Assembly (NCBI GenBank): GCA_947259225.1
Contig: CAMYLK010000003.1
Coordinates: 153,515 to 217,514 of the forward strand
Source: an uncultured Desulfobulbaceae bacterium
GTDB lineage: Bacteria > Desulfobacterota > Desulfobulbia > Desulfobulbales > Desulfobulbaceae
Direction of reading: 5' to 3'
DNA length: 64,000 nucleotides
The notes beneath the pieces were generated by a model that worked only from the letters and a program-made list of their open reading frames with translations, had not been told where the DNA came from and made no database searches. Positions 8,537 to 17,060 of this stretch are shown piece after piece. Each line of letters begins with the position of its first letter. Within the stretch, counting starts at the first letter, position 1. The position numbers and the translations under genes are program-made.

Positions 8537-9706
8537 ATGAAAATCATATCCAAGAAAACCTGTTTTTACTCACTCGTAGCTGCCGGTGCCCTGACAATTG
8601 GGTCCATGGGCCTCTCAGCATCTGCACAGGCTTATGATGCAACAGTGTATGTGGCCGGAATGGGTGGTCATTTCGCCAAGGCTGAAGTAAGCATTGACCC
8701 CAACGCAAAGACTCCGATTCATCTGAAGGCCCTTGATAAGATTGACATCGGTGACAACGAAAGCCATCCAACTCATGATGCCCGTATCGACCCGAACAAC
8801 CGCAACATGTTGTACTGGTCCACCTACAAAAAAGACCCTGAAACCGGTGCTCCGCATGTAGGTGTTTCTGATCTCGCTTCCGGCAAGATTGTTAAGGACG
8901 TCAATGCTCCAATCCCTGAAATGGGCCAGGCAAACACCAAGTCACTGTACTGTGGTTCCGGCCAGACCAAGGATTACTATTTCCCGATTGCAATGACCAG
9001 CAAGGGATATATCGATGTCTACAAGAAGGCAGATATGTCAAGGGTAAAAAGTGTCTTCCTGGAAGGCACCGAAGCTGATCCTGGTGTACCCTACAAATTT
9101 TTACACGGTGTAAACTCACCCGATATGACAAAAATGCTGATTACCATTAACGAGGCTGACAAGGACCACGGCAAGACGGTCGGCAAAATTCACATGGTGC
9201 TGCTGGATGCCAAAGAACTGGAAAAAGGGAATGTCAAGCTTGTGAAAAAAGGCGTTGCCCCAGGGAATGCCGGCAAAACTGTCAACTTCAGGTCCACCTA
9301 CTCACATGACGGCAAGCTGATCGCTATGTCCGGTGGTGACACCATGTACATTATTGACGCTGAGACCCTCAAGGTTGTTGACGCTCAACCCATGGGTAAA
9401 CTTGAGCATAATCATGATGCCATGTTCACCCCGGACAATAAGTATGTCGTCGCCACCTCCAGGACCAAGACTCTGGCAACCGGCCTGGCCCCTAAAATCT
9501 CCAGGGATAACTATTCCTGTGAGGCAGAAGATGCGCCAGAGAAGCTTGGCAATGACGACTTCACCATGGACGGCCACCTGAAGCTCTACTCTGTCGAAAA
9601 AGGTGATTTCATTGGTGCAGCTACCTCAACCTGCCTTGCCTGTCACAATGAAGAAGGTCTTGAGTCACATGCTGTTCTGTGCGGTCTTGACGCTAACTTC
9701 AAATAG
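8537..9706 (+). CDS. Secreted His-rich beta-propeller-like protein with C-terminal CxxCH haem site
   Basis: A 389-residue exported protein: signal peptide to about residue 32 (ASAQA). The body has repeats typical of YVTN/YncE or NosZ-like beta-propellers, such as HDARIDPNNRNMLY, HGVNSPDMTKML, SHDGKLIAMS and HDAMFTPDNKYVV. Each repeat places a His just before the turn (H80, H190, H257, H293), with more at 45, 77, 107, 211, 219, 291, 347 and 378. The tail has CLACH (C366, C369, H370), a c-type haem site, plus C139, C328 and C382. A good GGAGGAAGGAG site precedes the ATG. NosL-like neighbours suggest a copper centre held by the propeller, as in NosZ, but no cupredoxin domain is present. Copper binding and the reaction are inference. 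Confidence 0.75.
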   Translation: MKIISKKTCFYSLVAAGALTIGSMGLSASAQAYDATVYVAGMGGHFAKAEVSIDPNAKTPIHLKALDKIDIGDNESHPTHDARIDPNNRNMLYWSTYKKDPETGAPHVGVSDLASGKIVKDVNAPIPEMGQANTKSLYCGSGQTKDYYFPIAMTSKGYIDVYKKADMSRVKSVFLEGTEADPGVPYKFLHGVNSPDMTKMLITINEADKDHGKTVGKIHMVLLDAKELEKGNVKLVKKGVAPGNAGKTVNFRSTYSHDGKLIAMSGGDTMYIIDAETLKVVDAQPMGKLEHNHDAMFTPDNKYVVATSRTKTLATGLAPKISRDNYSCEAEDAPEKLGNDDFTMDGHLKLYSVEKGDFIGAATSTCLACHNEEGLESHAVLCGLDANFK

Positions 9707-9737
9707 TATTTATTAAATAGACAAACTCAACATAGAA

Positions 9738-9768
9738 AACCGGGAGGGTAACCTCCCGGTTTTTTTTA
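9738..9768 (+). terminator. Rho-independent terminator after the propeller cytochrome
   Basis: A perfect 10-bp stem (AACCGGGAGG / CCTCCCGGTT) with a GTAA loop is followed by a run of T. It lies 32 bases after the cytochrome stop and should end most of its transcript, leaving the FtsX-type permease downstream with low read-through or its own promoter. Confidence 0.93.
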
Positions 9769-9873
9769 TCTTAAGAGCCCAGTCAACTTTACTGTTGTAT
9801 CCGGACAGCATTTCCTGTATATAAACTTCCTGTTTTTCCTGATTAAAACTGACTTCAACATATAGAGTAGAAC

Positions 9874-11067
9874 ATGTCCCAGAAAGGTCTAGATTCCATC
9901 CTCCGTATTGCATGGAAAACTGTTTCCCGTAAGATATTCCGCAACATCGTTCTGGCGGTTGCTGTCGGCCTGCTTGTATCCCTGCTCGTTTTTGCCCTGC
10001 TGTTCAACCGGGCGGTTAATGATGATATTGAAGCGGCCTCACGCAAACTTGGGGCTGATCTTGTTCTGGTCCCCGTTGAAGCAGTAGAAATGGCTGAAGA
10101 GTTTATCCTGGAAAGCAAGAAAAAAGACTTCTACATGGACATGGAGATCTTTGAGTCTGTCAGGGCAATGCCCGAGGTGAAAGAAGCCACCTTCCAGATC
10201 TACCTTGAGACACTTGAATCCGGCTGCTGCAGTGTTGTCGAGGCTCAGGTGGTGGCCTTTGATCCGAAAACAGATTTTGTCATTGCTCCCTGGTTCAGCG
10301 AACCACCTCCACCCCTTGGAGCCAGTGAGGTCTACATCGGCAGTTATGTGTATGAATATCTAGGCCTGATTAAAACACCGACTCTCTTTAACCAGAAAGT
10401 CAATGTTGTCGGAGACCTCAACGAAACAGGTACCGGGCTAGACCATGGTATATTCATGAGGGTTGAGGATCTGAATAAAATTTCATCCCAGGCCACAGGA
10501 AAGTATAAACCAGGAGACACCTCGATCATCTTTATCAAGCTGAAAGAAGGTGTTAATCTTGACTTGTTTACCGATAAGATTCAGTCGAATTTTCCCAACG
10601 TAGGAATGATGACCCGGGGCACGATAGGGGCTGATGTCCGGACCACCCTCAAAGATATCACCAGGGTTTTCTCGATAACCATCGTGATCTCATCAGCACT
10701 GGCAGTCCTGCTTGCATGGTCGACCTTTACTGCCCTGGCCAATGAACGGCGCCGTGAAGTTGGGATATTAAGGGCAATTGGTGCTCACAAATCCCACATC
10801 ATGAAAATGTTTCTGTCTGAAGCGGCAATAATAAGCCTTTTAGGCGGAATCCTTGGTGTGGCTATCGGCAACTACCTTATCCATCACCTGGCAGGAAATT
10901 TCGACCTCTTGAGCAAACTTGGTGCCTATGCCTCTTTTTCAGCCCTCAATATACTCTTCAGTATTATAGCTATGCTGGTCGGGATCTGTGTCTGCCTTGT
11001 CGGTGCAGCAATACCGGTTGTTAGGCTGGCAAGGCTTGAGCCTCTTGTCGCTATAAAAGAAGATTAA
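9874..11067 (+). CDS. FtsX/MacB-type ABC transporter permease
   Basis: A 397-residue permease of the FtsX/LolC/MacB class. TM1 lies near residues 25-47, followed by a large periplasmic domain (about 50-255). Three C-terminal TM helices lie near 268-290, 312-335 and 360-385. The family coupling segment NERRREVGILRAIGAHKSHIM is clear. The periplasmic domain has a CC pair in ESGCCSVVEAQ. It lies after the propeller cytochrome and its terminator. No ATPase is adjacent, so the orphan ATPase at 7286-7966 is the likely partner. A role in maturation or export of the cytochrome is inferred from position. Confidence 0.87.
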   Translation: MSQKGLDSILRIAWKTVSRKIFRNIVLAVAVGLLVSLLVFALLFNRAVNDDIEAASRKLGADLVLVPVEAVEMAEEFILESKKKDFYMDMEIFESVRAMPEVKEATFQIYLETLESGCCSVVEAQVVAFDPKTDFVIAPWFSEPPPPLGASEVYIGSYVYEYLGLIKTPTLFNQKVNVVGDLNETGTGLDHGIFMRVEDLNKISSQATGKYKPGDTSIIFIKLKEGVNLDLFTDKIQSNFPNVGMMTRGTIGADVRTTLKDITRVFSITIVISSALAVLLAWSTFTALANERRREVGILRAIGAHKSHIMKMFLSEAAIISLLGGILGVAIGNYLIHHLAGNFDLLSKLGAYASFSALNILFSIIAMLVGICVCLVGAAIPVVRLARLEPLVAIKED

Positions 11068-11296
11068 TGAGCTGATAATCTGATTACTGACATTTGGTCG
11101 GCTATTTATGCTGATCAACTAAAATCACAGTACTTCTTCATTCCGTTAAAACACTACAGGTAGCAAAGCACCCGGCTCAGAGGGCCAGGTATCAAAATTT
11201 TAAACATATAAGGGCCAAGGAAGTAAAAGCTTCCCAAGCCCCAATATAAATATATTCGATTTTGATTTTCAACTTATTCGAGAAACTTAGCTAGCT

Positions 11297-11334
11297 CCAA
11301 AAAAGCCCTGCTGAATTACAGAAAGGCTTTTTGG
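11297..11334. terminator. Stem-loop between convergent genes
   Basis: CCAAAAA(A)GCC pairs with GGCTTTTTGG across an 17-base loop, between the rightward permease gene and the leftward gene ending at 11358. The A/T-rich stem could end transcription in both directions. Stability is modest because the loop is long. Confidence 0.5.
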
Positions 11335-11357
11335 GAGTATTGAAAGTTCAGGTCAAC

Positions 11358-12164
11358 TCATTTCTTTTTCTGTTTTTTCTCTTTCTTGTCTTCAAATGGT
11401 ACGGGTTCAGGTACTGTTTCCTCTGAAATATCTGCAGGCCCTGAAGTGGCAGTTGTATTGTTATGCCCACTTCCTTTGCCTGTTAAATATTCGTGAGTAT
11501 GATTTTGAAGGCCATCCTCCAGTTCAATGAGGCCATCCTCCAAACCATCAATTTGTTCCTGCAAATCCTCAACAGCCTGAGGGATAACATTTAATGCAAC
11601 ACCGCGGATAACAATTGTGTCGCCGTCGGTCACATCATCAGCGGGATTGGTAACATTGACCCTAAAGCTGAGCAGCAGGGCACCAGCAGAAGGATCGATT
11701 GGTCCAAAGGTAGGAGCAGAACTGTCAACACATACCGGACCAGGGTTTGTCAGGTCAGTTGTATCATCCAGCAGAACAGAGGCTGTTGCAGGGGGATCCT
11801 GTACCTGCGCAAGACGTATCTGACTGATAAAGCCATCTACACTTGAAAGCTCATAACAGACACGAACTCCATTGACCAGATACCCTGGCGGAACAATCAG
11901 ACCTTTTTGAATAACTTTGTTCCAGCCGGCATCATCATCTTCTCCAGCAGTGGTAGAATTAATAATCAAGCCGCTTAAACCACCCCCGACACCGGAATCA
12001 CCCGCATTAAACGAGAGAATAACACTGGGGTCGCCGGCCAGGAAATCAAGGTGATTTACCCACATCACCTCATCAGCGCTGACCTGTGCCGGAGTAAAAG
12101 CACTGCTGCCTAAAAAAACAACCCCTACAGTAACAGCAAATAATTTTCCTTTCATTTTTTTCAT
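11358..12164 (-). CDS. Secreted protein with coiled-coil and HTHEYLTGKG motif, unknown function
   Basis: A 268-residue exported protein with signal peptide (to about residue 30, VSADE). The first ~190 residues are Asp/Gly/Thr-rich and beta-like, with two lone cysteines (in VRVCYEL and GPVCVDS) that could pair. A short heptad region follows (VEDLQEQIDGLEDGLIELEDGLQ), then the motif HTHEYLTGKGSGHNN, and a Lys-rich tail (DKKEKKQKKK). The coiled-coil plus HTH-YLTGKG layout suggests an oligomeric surface or fibre-like protein. No enzymatic motif is seen. It stands alone between two intergenic regions. Confidence 0.7.
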   Translation of the reverse strand: MKKMKGKLFAVTVGVVFLGSSAFTPAQVSADEVMWVNHLDFLAGDPSVILSFNAGDSGVGGGLSGLIINSTTAGEDDDAGWNKVIQKGLIVPPGYLVNGVRVCYELSSVDGFISQIRLAQVQDPPATASVLLDDTTDLTNPGPVCVDSSAPTFGPIDPSAGALLLSFRVNVTNPADDVTDGDTIVIRGVALNVIPQAVEDLQEQIDGLEDGLIELEDGLQNHTHEYLTGKGSGHNNTTATSGPADISEETVPEPVPFEDKKEKKQKKK

Positions 12165-12521
12165 AAAATCCTCCGTTCTCCCCTGTTGTTAAAAAATATT
12201 TCTTTTAGTTACTTTACATGGACGCCCTTCTAACTTTTAAGTGTCAAGGTATTCCATCCCTCCTGCTTCTTCACTCTTAATATTTTATTTTATCACACTT
12301 AAATATAATTATCTTGAGCCCGTGACAAAAATGAACTTTCACTTCTGTTTGTGACCGTAACTACCAGACTGATGATTTCTTCAATCCTATATAAGTATAT
12401 ACGTCTGCAGATGTTGAAGGTCACATTTTTTATCAAATACCCGGAAAATACTTTGTAGTTACAATTTGGGGGCATGATCTGCTGGCTATTTTGGTTCACC
12501 CTTAACTAATGAAGGCCAACT
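12165..12521. other. 357-base AT-rich intergenic region
   Basis: It lies upstream of the secreted coiled-coil protein gene and downstream of the TRAP permease remnant. No convincing gene, RNA or repeat was found. A 66-codon minus-strand frame has no ribosome site or recognisable protein character. It probably contains the promoter of the gene starting at 12164. Confidence 0.4.
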
Positions 12522-12842
12522 TTATTCTGCTGCCTGGCTGCCGCCAAAGATTTTCTTTAACTTATTAATCCATATCCCGCTAAGGAACCAGGAATAAGCA
12601 TAGGTTCCGATAATGATAAGCACAAAGGCCTTGATGATATCAATCGGCGTACCATCCAGAGAAAATCCCGGCACGTATCCTAAAAGAAATGGCCCAAGAT
12701 AAAGAAACTTGGCAAACTTGAAGGCCGAAAAGGCGGTTTTCCACATATTGGCCTTGCCAATTGTGGCACCGGCAAAGGCGGCAATACAGACTGACGGTGC
12801 AATGTTTGAATCCTGAGACATCCAGTAAAAGATCATGTCAGC
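12522..12842 (-). pseudogene. 5'-truncated remnant of a TAXI-TRAP fused permease
   Basis: The 104 residues match the last ~104 residues of the complete permease at 13738-15627 nearly residue for residue (shared blocks include SQDSNI, VCIAAFAGATI, TAFSAFKFAKFLYLGPFL and TYAYSWFLSGIW). Matching stops two codons before the first Met; an in-frame TAA lies a few codons further upstream. The other ~520 residues are missing, so transport is impossible. It is most simply the leftover end of a second copy, lost by deletion or recombination. The reading frame is still open, so decay is either recent or harmless. Confidence 0.85.
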
Positions 12843-13170
12843 AGTATAGGGTTAAAAACAGCAGTCCGACCGACTGAGCAGAAATCCAACGGGTCCTGTT
12901 TAACAAAGTTTGTTTAACACACGAGCTGCCTTCTACATTTTGTCAGTAAGGATAATCTTATCCTTTACCAGGCTGTTCAAAAAGTACATCTTCCCATGTA
13001 TTGAGATATCGTAACTGATTCAACCTGCACTAGAAAAAAAAGGGGAGTGAAAGAGAGACCAATTAGCTGGACCGCTACTCAGCCTTGTTAATGCATTGAA
13101 AAAACTGCAAACAAATGCCGTTAAAATTGAAATTTCTTTGTGAAAAACAGTTTACCCTCTATTTTACCGA
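12843..13170. other. 328-base intergenic region beside the TRAP remnant
   Basis: It separates the permease remnant from the universal stress protein gene. No extended similarity to the missing permease part could be seen by eye in any frame, which supports a clean deletion end near 12842. No RNA or repeat was found. Confidence 0.4.
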
Positions 13171-13701
13171 TTATTCATCCTCAGGAAGGGGTACAAGAAG
13201 AGTAGGAATATTCGCCCGCCGTAACACTCTGCGAGCAGTATCTCCCATCATCGAATCTTTTAAAGTGCCGTGTCCATGTCGTCCCATGACAATAAGGTCA
13301 AAATTACCTTCTGCCGCTTCGTCAACGATACACTCTACAGGGTTTCCTGCCTTTACTATAATTTGATAGGTGACATATGGTTCACCTGATGAGGCCGGTT
13401 GAATTTCGTCACAATATTGGCCGACGCAATCCTTAATGGCAACATTATCACGTTTCCGTGCAAAGAGAATCTCCTGTGCTTCCTGGAGATTGCTGTACTT
13501 TATCTCTTCCCATAACTCTTTCGACATGTAACTTGAGAGGCTCTTTAGAAGTTCGGGATTCTCTTCTACAACATGAATAACAAAAAGTTCGGCATTATAT
13601 TTATTCGTGAGACTTGCAGCATAATTAAAGGCATAACGGCCGCTCTCGGATAAGTCGGCAGCGTAAAGAATCTTTTTAAATTCTATGACAGGAACATCCA
13701 T
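13171..13701 (-). CDS. UspA-family universal stress protein linked to a TRAP transporter
   Basis: A 176-residue UspA-fold protein. It starts with the typical KKILYAADLSESG strand and ends with the ATP-binding GxxGxG pattern GRHGHGTLKDSMMGDTARRVLR, so it probably binds ATP. An insertion of about 30 residues lies in the middle. The ATG at 13701 is preceded by GAAAGGGG at good distance. A TTG at 13719 would extend it but lies within that site. It follows the TRAP permease by about 36 bases in the same direction. UspA proteins in TRAP operons are known from TeaD of the Halomonas TeaABC system, which modulates uptake, and a similar role is likely here. Confidence 0.88.
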   Translation of the reverse strand: MDVPVIEFKKILYAADLSESGRYAFNYAASLTNKYNAELFVIHVVEENPELLKSLSSYMSKELWEEIKYSNLQEAQEILFARKRDNVAIKDCVGQYCDEIQPASSGEPYVTYQIIVKAGNPVECIVDEAAEGNFDLIVMGRHGHGTLKDSMMGDTARRVLRRANIPTLLVPLPEDE

Positions 13702-13737
13702 CTTTTCACCCCTTTCCAAACAACTGACAATTATACC

Positions 13738-15627
13738 TTATGTTACAGGTGATTTTTTAAATTTATTTGTTAAGGATTTAAGCCAGATACCGCTCAGAAA
13801 CCATGAATAGGCATAGGTACCGAGAATAATCAGCACAAAGGCTTTAACGATGTCCATGGTCGAACCGTCCAGAGAGAAACCGGGCACAAAGCCGAACAGG
13901 AACGGTCCGAGATAGAGAAACTTGGCAAATTTAAAAGCTGAGAAAGCTGTTCTCCACATGTTGGCTTTGGCAATGGTTGCTCCCGCAAAAGCGGCAATGC
14001 ATACCGGCGGTGTTATATTTGAATCCTGAGAAAGCCAGTAAACTATCATATGCGCGGCGATCTCGTTGACGCCCAGATGCGTCAAAGCCGGGACCGCTAC
14101 CACTGCGGTAATCAGGTACGCGGCGGTAACAGGAACTCCCATGCCAAGTACCAGAGACGCCAGGGCGATAAGAAATATGGTAAGAATGAGAGAACCCCCT
14201 GCCAGATCAATAACGATATCAGCAAAGGTAAGAACAAGCCCGCTGAAGGTCAGTACTCCAATAATAATGCCGATAACACCAACTGTGGCGCCGATCTTGA
14301 GGCTGCTTTCTGTTCCGGACCTGGCTGCTTCGATAAAGTTTGTCAAACCAGCTTTCATGTCTCTCCGGAAAACATACTGAAAGGCTGCTGCCGCAAGCAC
14401 TCCGCCAATAGCCCAGCGTAGCGGTGAAACATCAAGTTTCAAAGGAGAAGTTTTCAACAGGGCGCCAATAATGACCGCAGTGGCGATAATAGCCAGTGTC
14501 GGATCGATCTTTGTGTCTTTGCGAAACCAGCTGACCAGGATGCATGTAAGGGTCCCGAGAATAGCCGAATATCCAGGTGAAAAGCCAGTGAGCATGAAAA
14601 TGGTGATGACCACCAGGGGCATGATGTAGAACCATTCCTTCTTCAGGATCTCCCAGGCGCTGAACTCAGACTTCTCGCCAATAACATTGTGCATTTTCGC
14701 TTCATAATGAACCATCACAAAGACCGAGAAAAAATACATGAGCGCAGGAAAGAGTGCGACCAGCATGATTCGTGAATATGGAACACCGGTCAGCTCTGCC
14801 ATGATGAATCCGCCCGCACCCATGATCGGCGGCATAAACATCCCGCCGATAGATGCTGCCGGTTCAATAGCGCCTGCTACATGCGGCCTGAAACCAGCCT
14901 TTTTCATCATGGGAATAGTAAAAGCGCCGGTTGAAACAGTATTAGCTATAGCACTGCCTGAAATTGAGCCGAACAACCCGGAAGCGATAACCGCAACCTT
15001 TGCGGGGCCGCCAATCTTATGACCAACTGCGGCAAGTGGAAAATCGATGAAAAATTTCTGTGCTCCGCATTTTTCCAAAAAGGCTCCAAAAAGAACAAAG
15101 AGCAAAATATACGTTGCCAGGACATTGGCCATGATGCCGAATACGCCATCACTTTTGTAGAAGATCGAGGTGCAGAGCGCTGGAAAAGTATCACCTGCAT
15201 GGGATATGATCTCAGGCATGGAATCACCGAACATGCCGTACATGAGCATCAGCACACCGATGATGACAAAGATATTACCGACAACGCGGCGGGCCAGTTC
15301 TATGCCGATCAACACACCGACCATGGCGACCGCCATGTCGAGCTGTGTCTCCATCCCGGTCCGGTAATTGATCGCCTCAAAATTATACATCCAGTAGCCT
15401 ACGGTAACGATCGACAGGACAATGAGAATATAGTCCACAATACGCATGATAGTCGACTTGGAGCGGTACAGCAGAAAAACAAGGACATAGGTGATGATGA
15501 CGTAGATGCCGCGATGATACTGGGTTGCGGCTGGTGAAATAACGGCAGAGTAAGAATAAAATAGCAACAATCCTATAGAACAGATATCAAACAGGATCTG
15601 CTCAAACCGGTTCAGTTTGGAATACAC
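13738..15627 (-). CDS. TAXI-type TRAP transporter fused permease (4TM/12TM)
   Basis: A fused DctQ-DctM permease of about 629 residues with many TM segments. The N-terminal part (about 1-190) corresponds to the small subunit and the rest to the large one. Family stretches include GLFGSISGSAIANTVSTGAFTIPMMKKAGF, MFMPPIMGAGGFIMAELTGVPY and GMGVPVTAAYLITAVVAVPAL. It imports a small organic acid or amino acid in symport with an ion, using the binding protein at 15802-16770. Two GTG starts compete; AAGGAG sits five bases before the second (15627), so I chose that one. A terminator-like hairpin lies between it and the binding-protein gene. Confidence 0.93.
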   Translation of the reverse strand: MYSKLNRFEQILFDICSIGLLLFYSYSAVISPAATQYHRGIYVIITYVLVFLLYRSKSTIMRIVDYILIVLSIVTVGYWMYNFEAINYRTGMETQLDMAVAMVGVLIGIELARRVVGNIFVIIGVLMLMYGMFGDSMPEIISHAGDTFPALCTSIFYKSDGVFGIMANVLATYILLFVLFGAFLEKCGAQKFFIDFPLAAVGHKIGGPAKVAVIASGLFGSISGSAIANTVSTGAFTIPMMKKAGFRPHVAGAIEPAASIGGMFMPPIMGAGGFIMAELTGVPYSRIMLVALFPALMYFFSVFVMVHYEAKMHNVIGEKSEFSAWEILKKEWFYIMPLVVITIFMLTGFSPGYSAILGTLTCILVSWFRKDTKIDPTLAIIATAVIIGALLKTSPLKLDVSPLRWAIGGVLAAAAFQYVFRRDMKAGLTNFIEAARSGTESSLKIGATVGVIGIIIGVLTFSGLVLTFADIVIDLAGGSLILTIFLIALASLVLGMGVPVTAAYLITAVVAVPALTHLGVNEIAAHMIVYWLSQDSNITPPVCIAAFAGATIAKANMWRTAFSAFKFAKFLYLGPFLFGFVPGFSLDGSTMDIVKAFVLIILGTYAYSWFLSGIWLKSLTNKFKKSPVT

Positions 15628-15735
15628 AGTCACTCCTTACAGTTAAGTTAGGATATTTTATCTATAAAAAGACACTCCGACCGATATTTCGATGTGGTGT
15701 AATGTTTATATTGAACACATTTAGCAACACGAAAC

Positions 15736-15772
15736 AAAAAGCACGGCAGGACGAAATGTATCGCCCTGCCGT
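15736..15772 (-). terminator. Intra-operon terminator/attenuator between TRAP binding protein and permease
   Basis: On the minus strand ACGGCAGG pairs with CCTGCCGT, extended by CGA/TCG around a short loop, and is followed by GCTTTTTG. It lies 30 bases after the binding-protein stop. Partial termination here would give more binding protein than permease, a common need in such transporters. Confidence 0.85.
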
Positions 15773-15801
15773 ATAAGATATTGAGTAAGGGGTATTTGTA
15801 T

Positions 15802-16770
15802 TTACAATATACCTTTTTCTTTCCAGAATTTTTCGGCGCCGGGATGCATCGGGGTTACTATACCGTCGGCGCCTGCCTTGACTGACATTGCTTTAAAAGT
15901 CTTTTTCTGACTGACCATATGCTTCAATCCTTCGTCGGTATAGATGAGCGACAGGAGCTTGTAGACCACGTCAGCCGGGACATCCTTGTTTGCAACCCAG
16001 AGAGCTGAATCCTGGAACGAAGGAGTCTCTTTGTCTACACCCTTGTAGGTGCCGGCAGGGACTGCCAGTTTAGAGAAGTAAGGGTATTTTTCGTAGAACC
16101 CGGAAGCTGTTGCATCTGCACCAAGATCGATCAAATCGATATCATTGGTCTGGGCTGCCATGATAACCGCTCCTGACGGGAAGGCGGTAAAGAGCCAGAA
16201 AGCATCAAGCTGGTTATTGCCGAACGCCTGTGCGGCATCGTTATATCCCATGGCGTTGCGCTCGATCTTGTCCCAGACACCCATATGGGTGAAAAAGAGT
16301 TCACAGTTGGCGAAGGCACCTGATCCTGCATTACCGACGCCGACTTTCTTGCCGACCAGGTCCTTGGTCGATTTGATGCCGGAACCCTTGCGGACTACCA
16401 GTTGGCCAGGTGCGCCATAAAGAAAACTTACGGCCATAACATTCTCATACTTATTGGTATCGTTTTTCATCATGCCGTTGCGGCCGAGATAAACGTGACC
16501 AGAATAGACAACTCCAAAATCAGACTTGCCTGCATTGACTTTACGCAGGTTCTCTACCGAACCGGCCGAGGACTGGGCCTTGACAGTGAACTCCGCAATA
16601 TCCTGCACAGGCTGATAGGTTTGCACGGCATTGGCAACAACCTGGAATGTACCTCCGGCAGGGCCTCCGCCGAATACAATTCGTTTCTTAGCCGAGGAAT
16701 CATTCACAGTTCCCAGGGTCATTACCAGACCAAGACACAGGGCAGCCATAAGGCCAAATACATTTTTCAT
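15802..16770 (-). CDS. TAXI-family TRAP transporter substrate-binding protein
   Basis: A periplasmic binding protein of the TAXI family, about 322 residues with a signal peptide ending near SSAKK. It shows the TAXI hallmark FGGGPAGGTFQVVANAV near the mature N-terminus, plus SGSVEN-like and VGVGNAGSGAFANCELF segments. It captures the substrate for the fused permease downstream. I chose ATG 16770 because GAGGG lies eight bases upstream. A GTG at 16785 overlaps that site. The ligand is not evident from sequence; TAXI proteins commonly bind dicarboxylates or glutamate-like compounds. Confidence 0.93.
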   Translation of the reverse strand: MKNVFGLMAALCLGLVMTLGTVNDSSAKKRIVFGGGPAGGTFQVVANAVQTYQPVQDIAEFTVKAQSSAGSVENLRKVNAGKSDFGVVYSGHVYLGRNGMMKNDTNKYENVMAVSFLYGAPGQLVVRKGSGIKSTKDLVGKKVGVGNAGSGAFANCELFFTHMGVWDKIERNAMGYNDAAQAFGNNQLDAFWLFTAFPSGAVIMAAQTNDIDLIDLGADATASGFYEKYPYFSKLAVPAGTYKGVDKETPSFQDSALWVANKDVPADVVYKLLSLIYTDEGLKHMVSQKKTFKAMSVKAGADGIVTPMHPGAEKFWKEKGIL

Positions 16771-17060
16771 TTTGTTTTCCCTCACTGTTTGTTATTCAGC
16801 AGTCAACTAAGCTGACTGCAGATAGACTTACGCCAAGCAGAATACCACAATATGGTACACGCCTTTACATCAACAACTACTAGTCACGAAACGACAGGAC
16901 GTCAAATTGAATTTTGTCTTACAACCCTTTTAATTTAATCCGTTCGAAGAACAACTGATAGTTTAATTATATTAAATCAAACCCTATACTCAAATTGATT
17001 TTTCATTTCGAACTACATTTTTCAGGGCGTAAAATACTATGAGCAATAGTTGAAGTTAAT

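Noticed and set aside
12299..12499. 66-codon minus-strand frame
   Set aside because: No ribosome site and no protein-like pattern; lies in AT-rich intergenic DNA.
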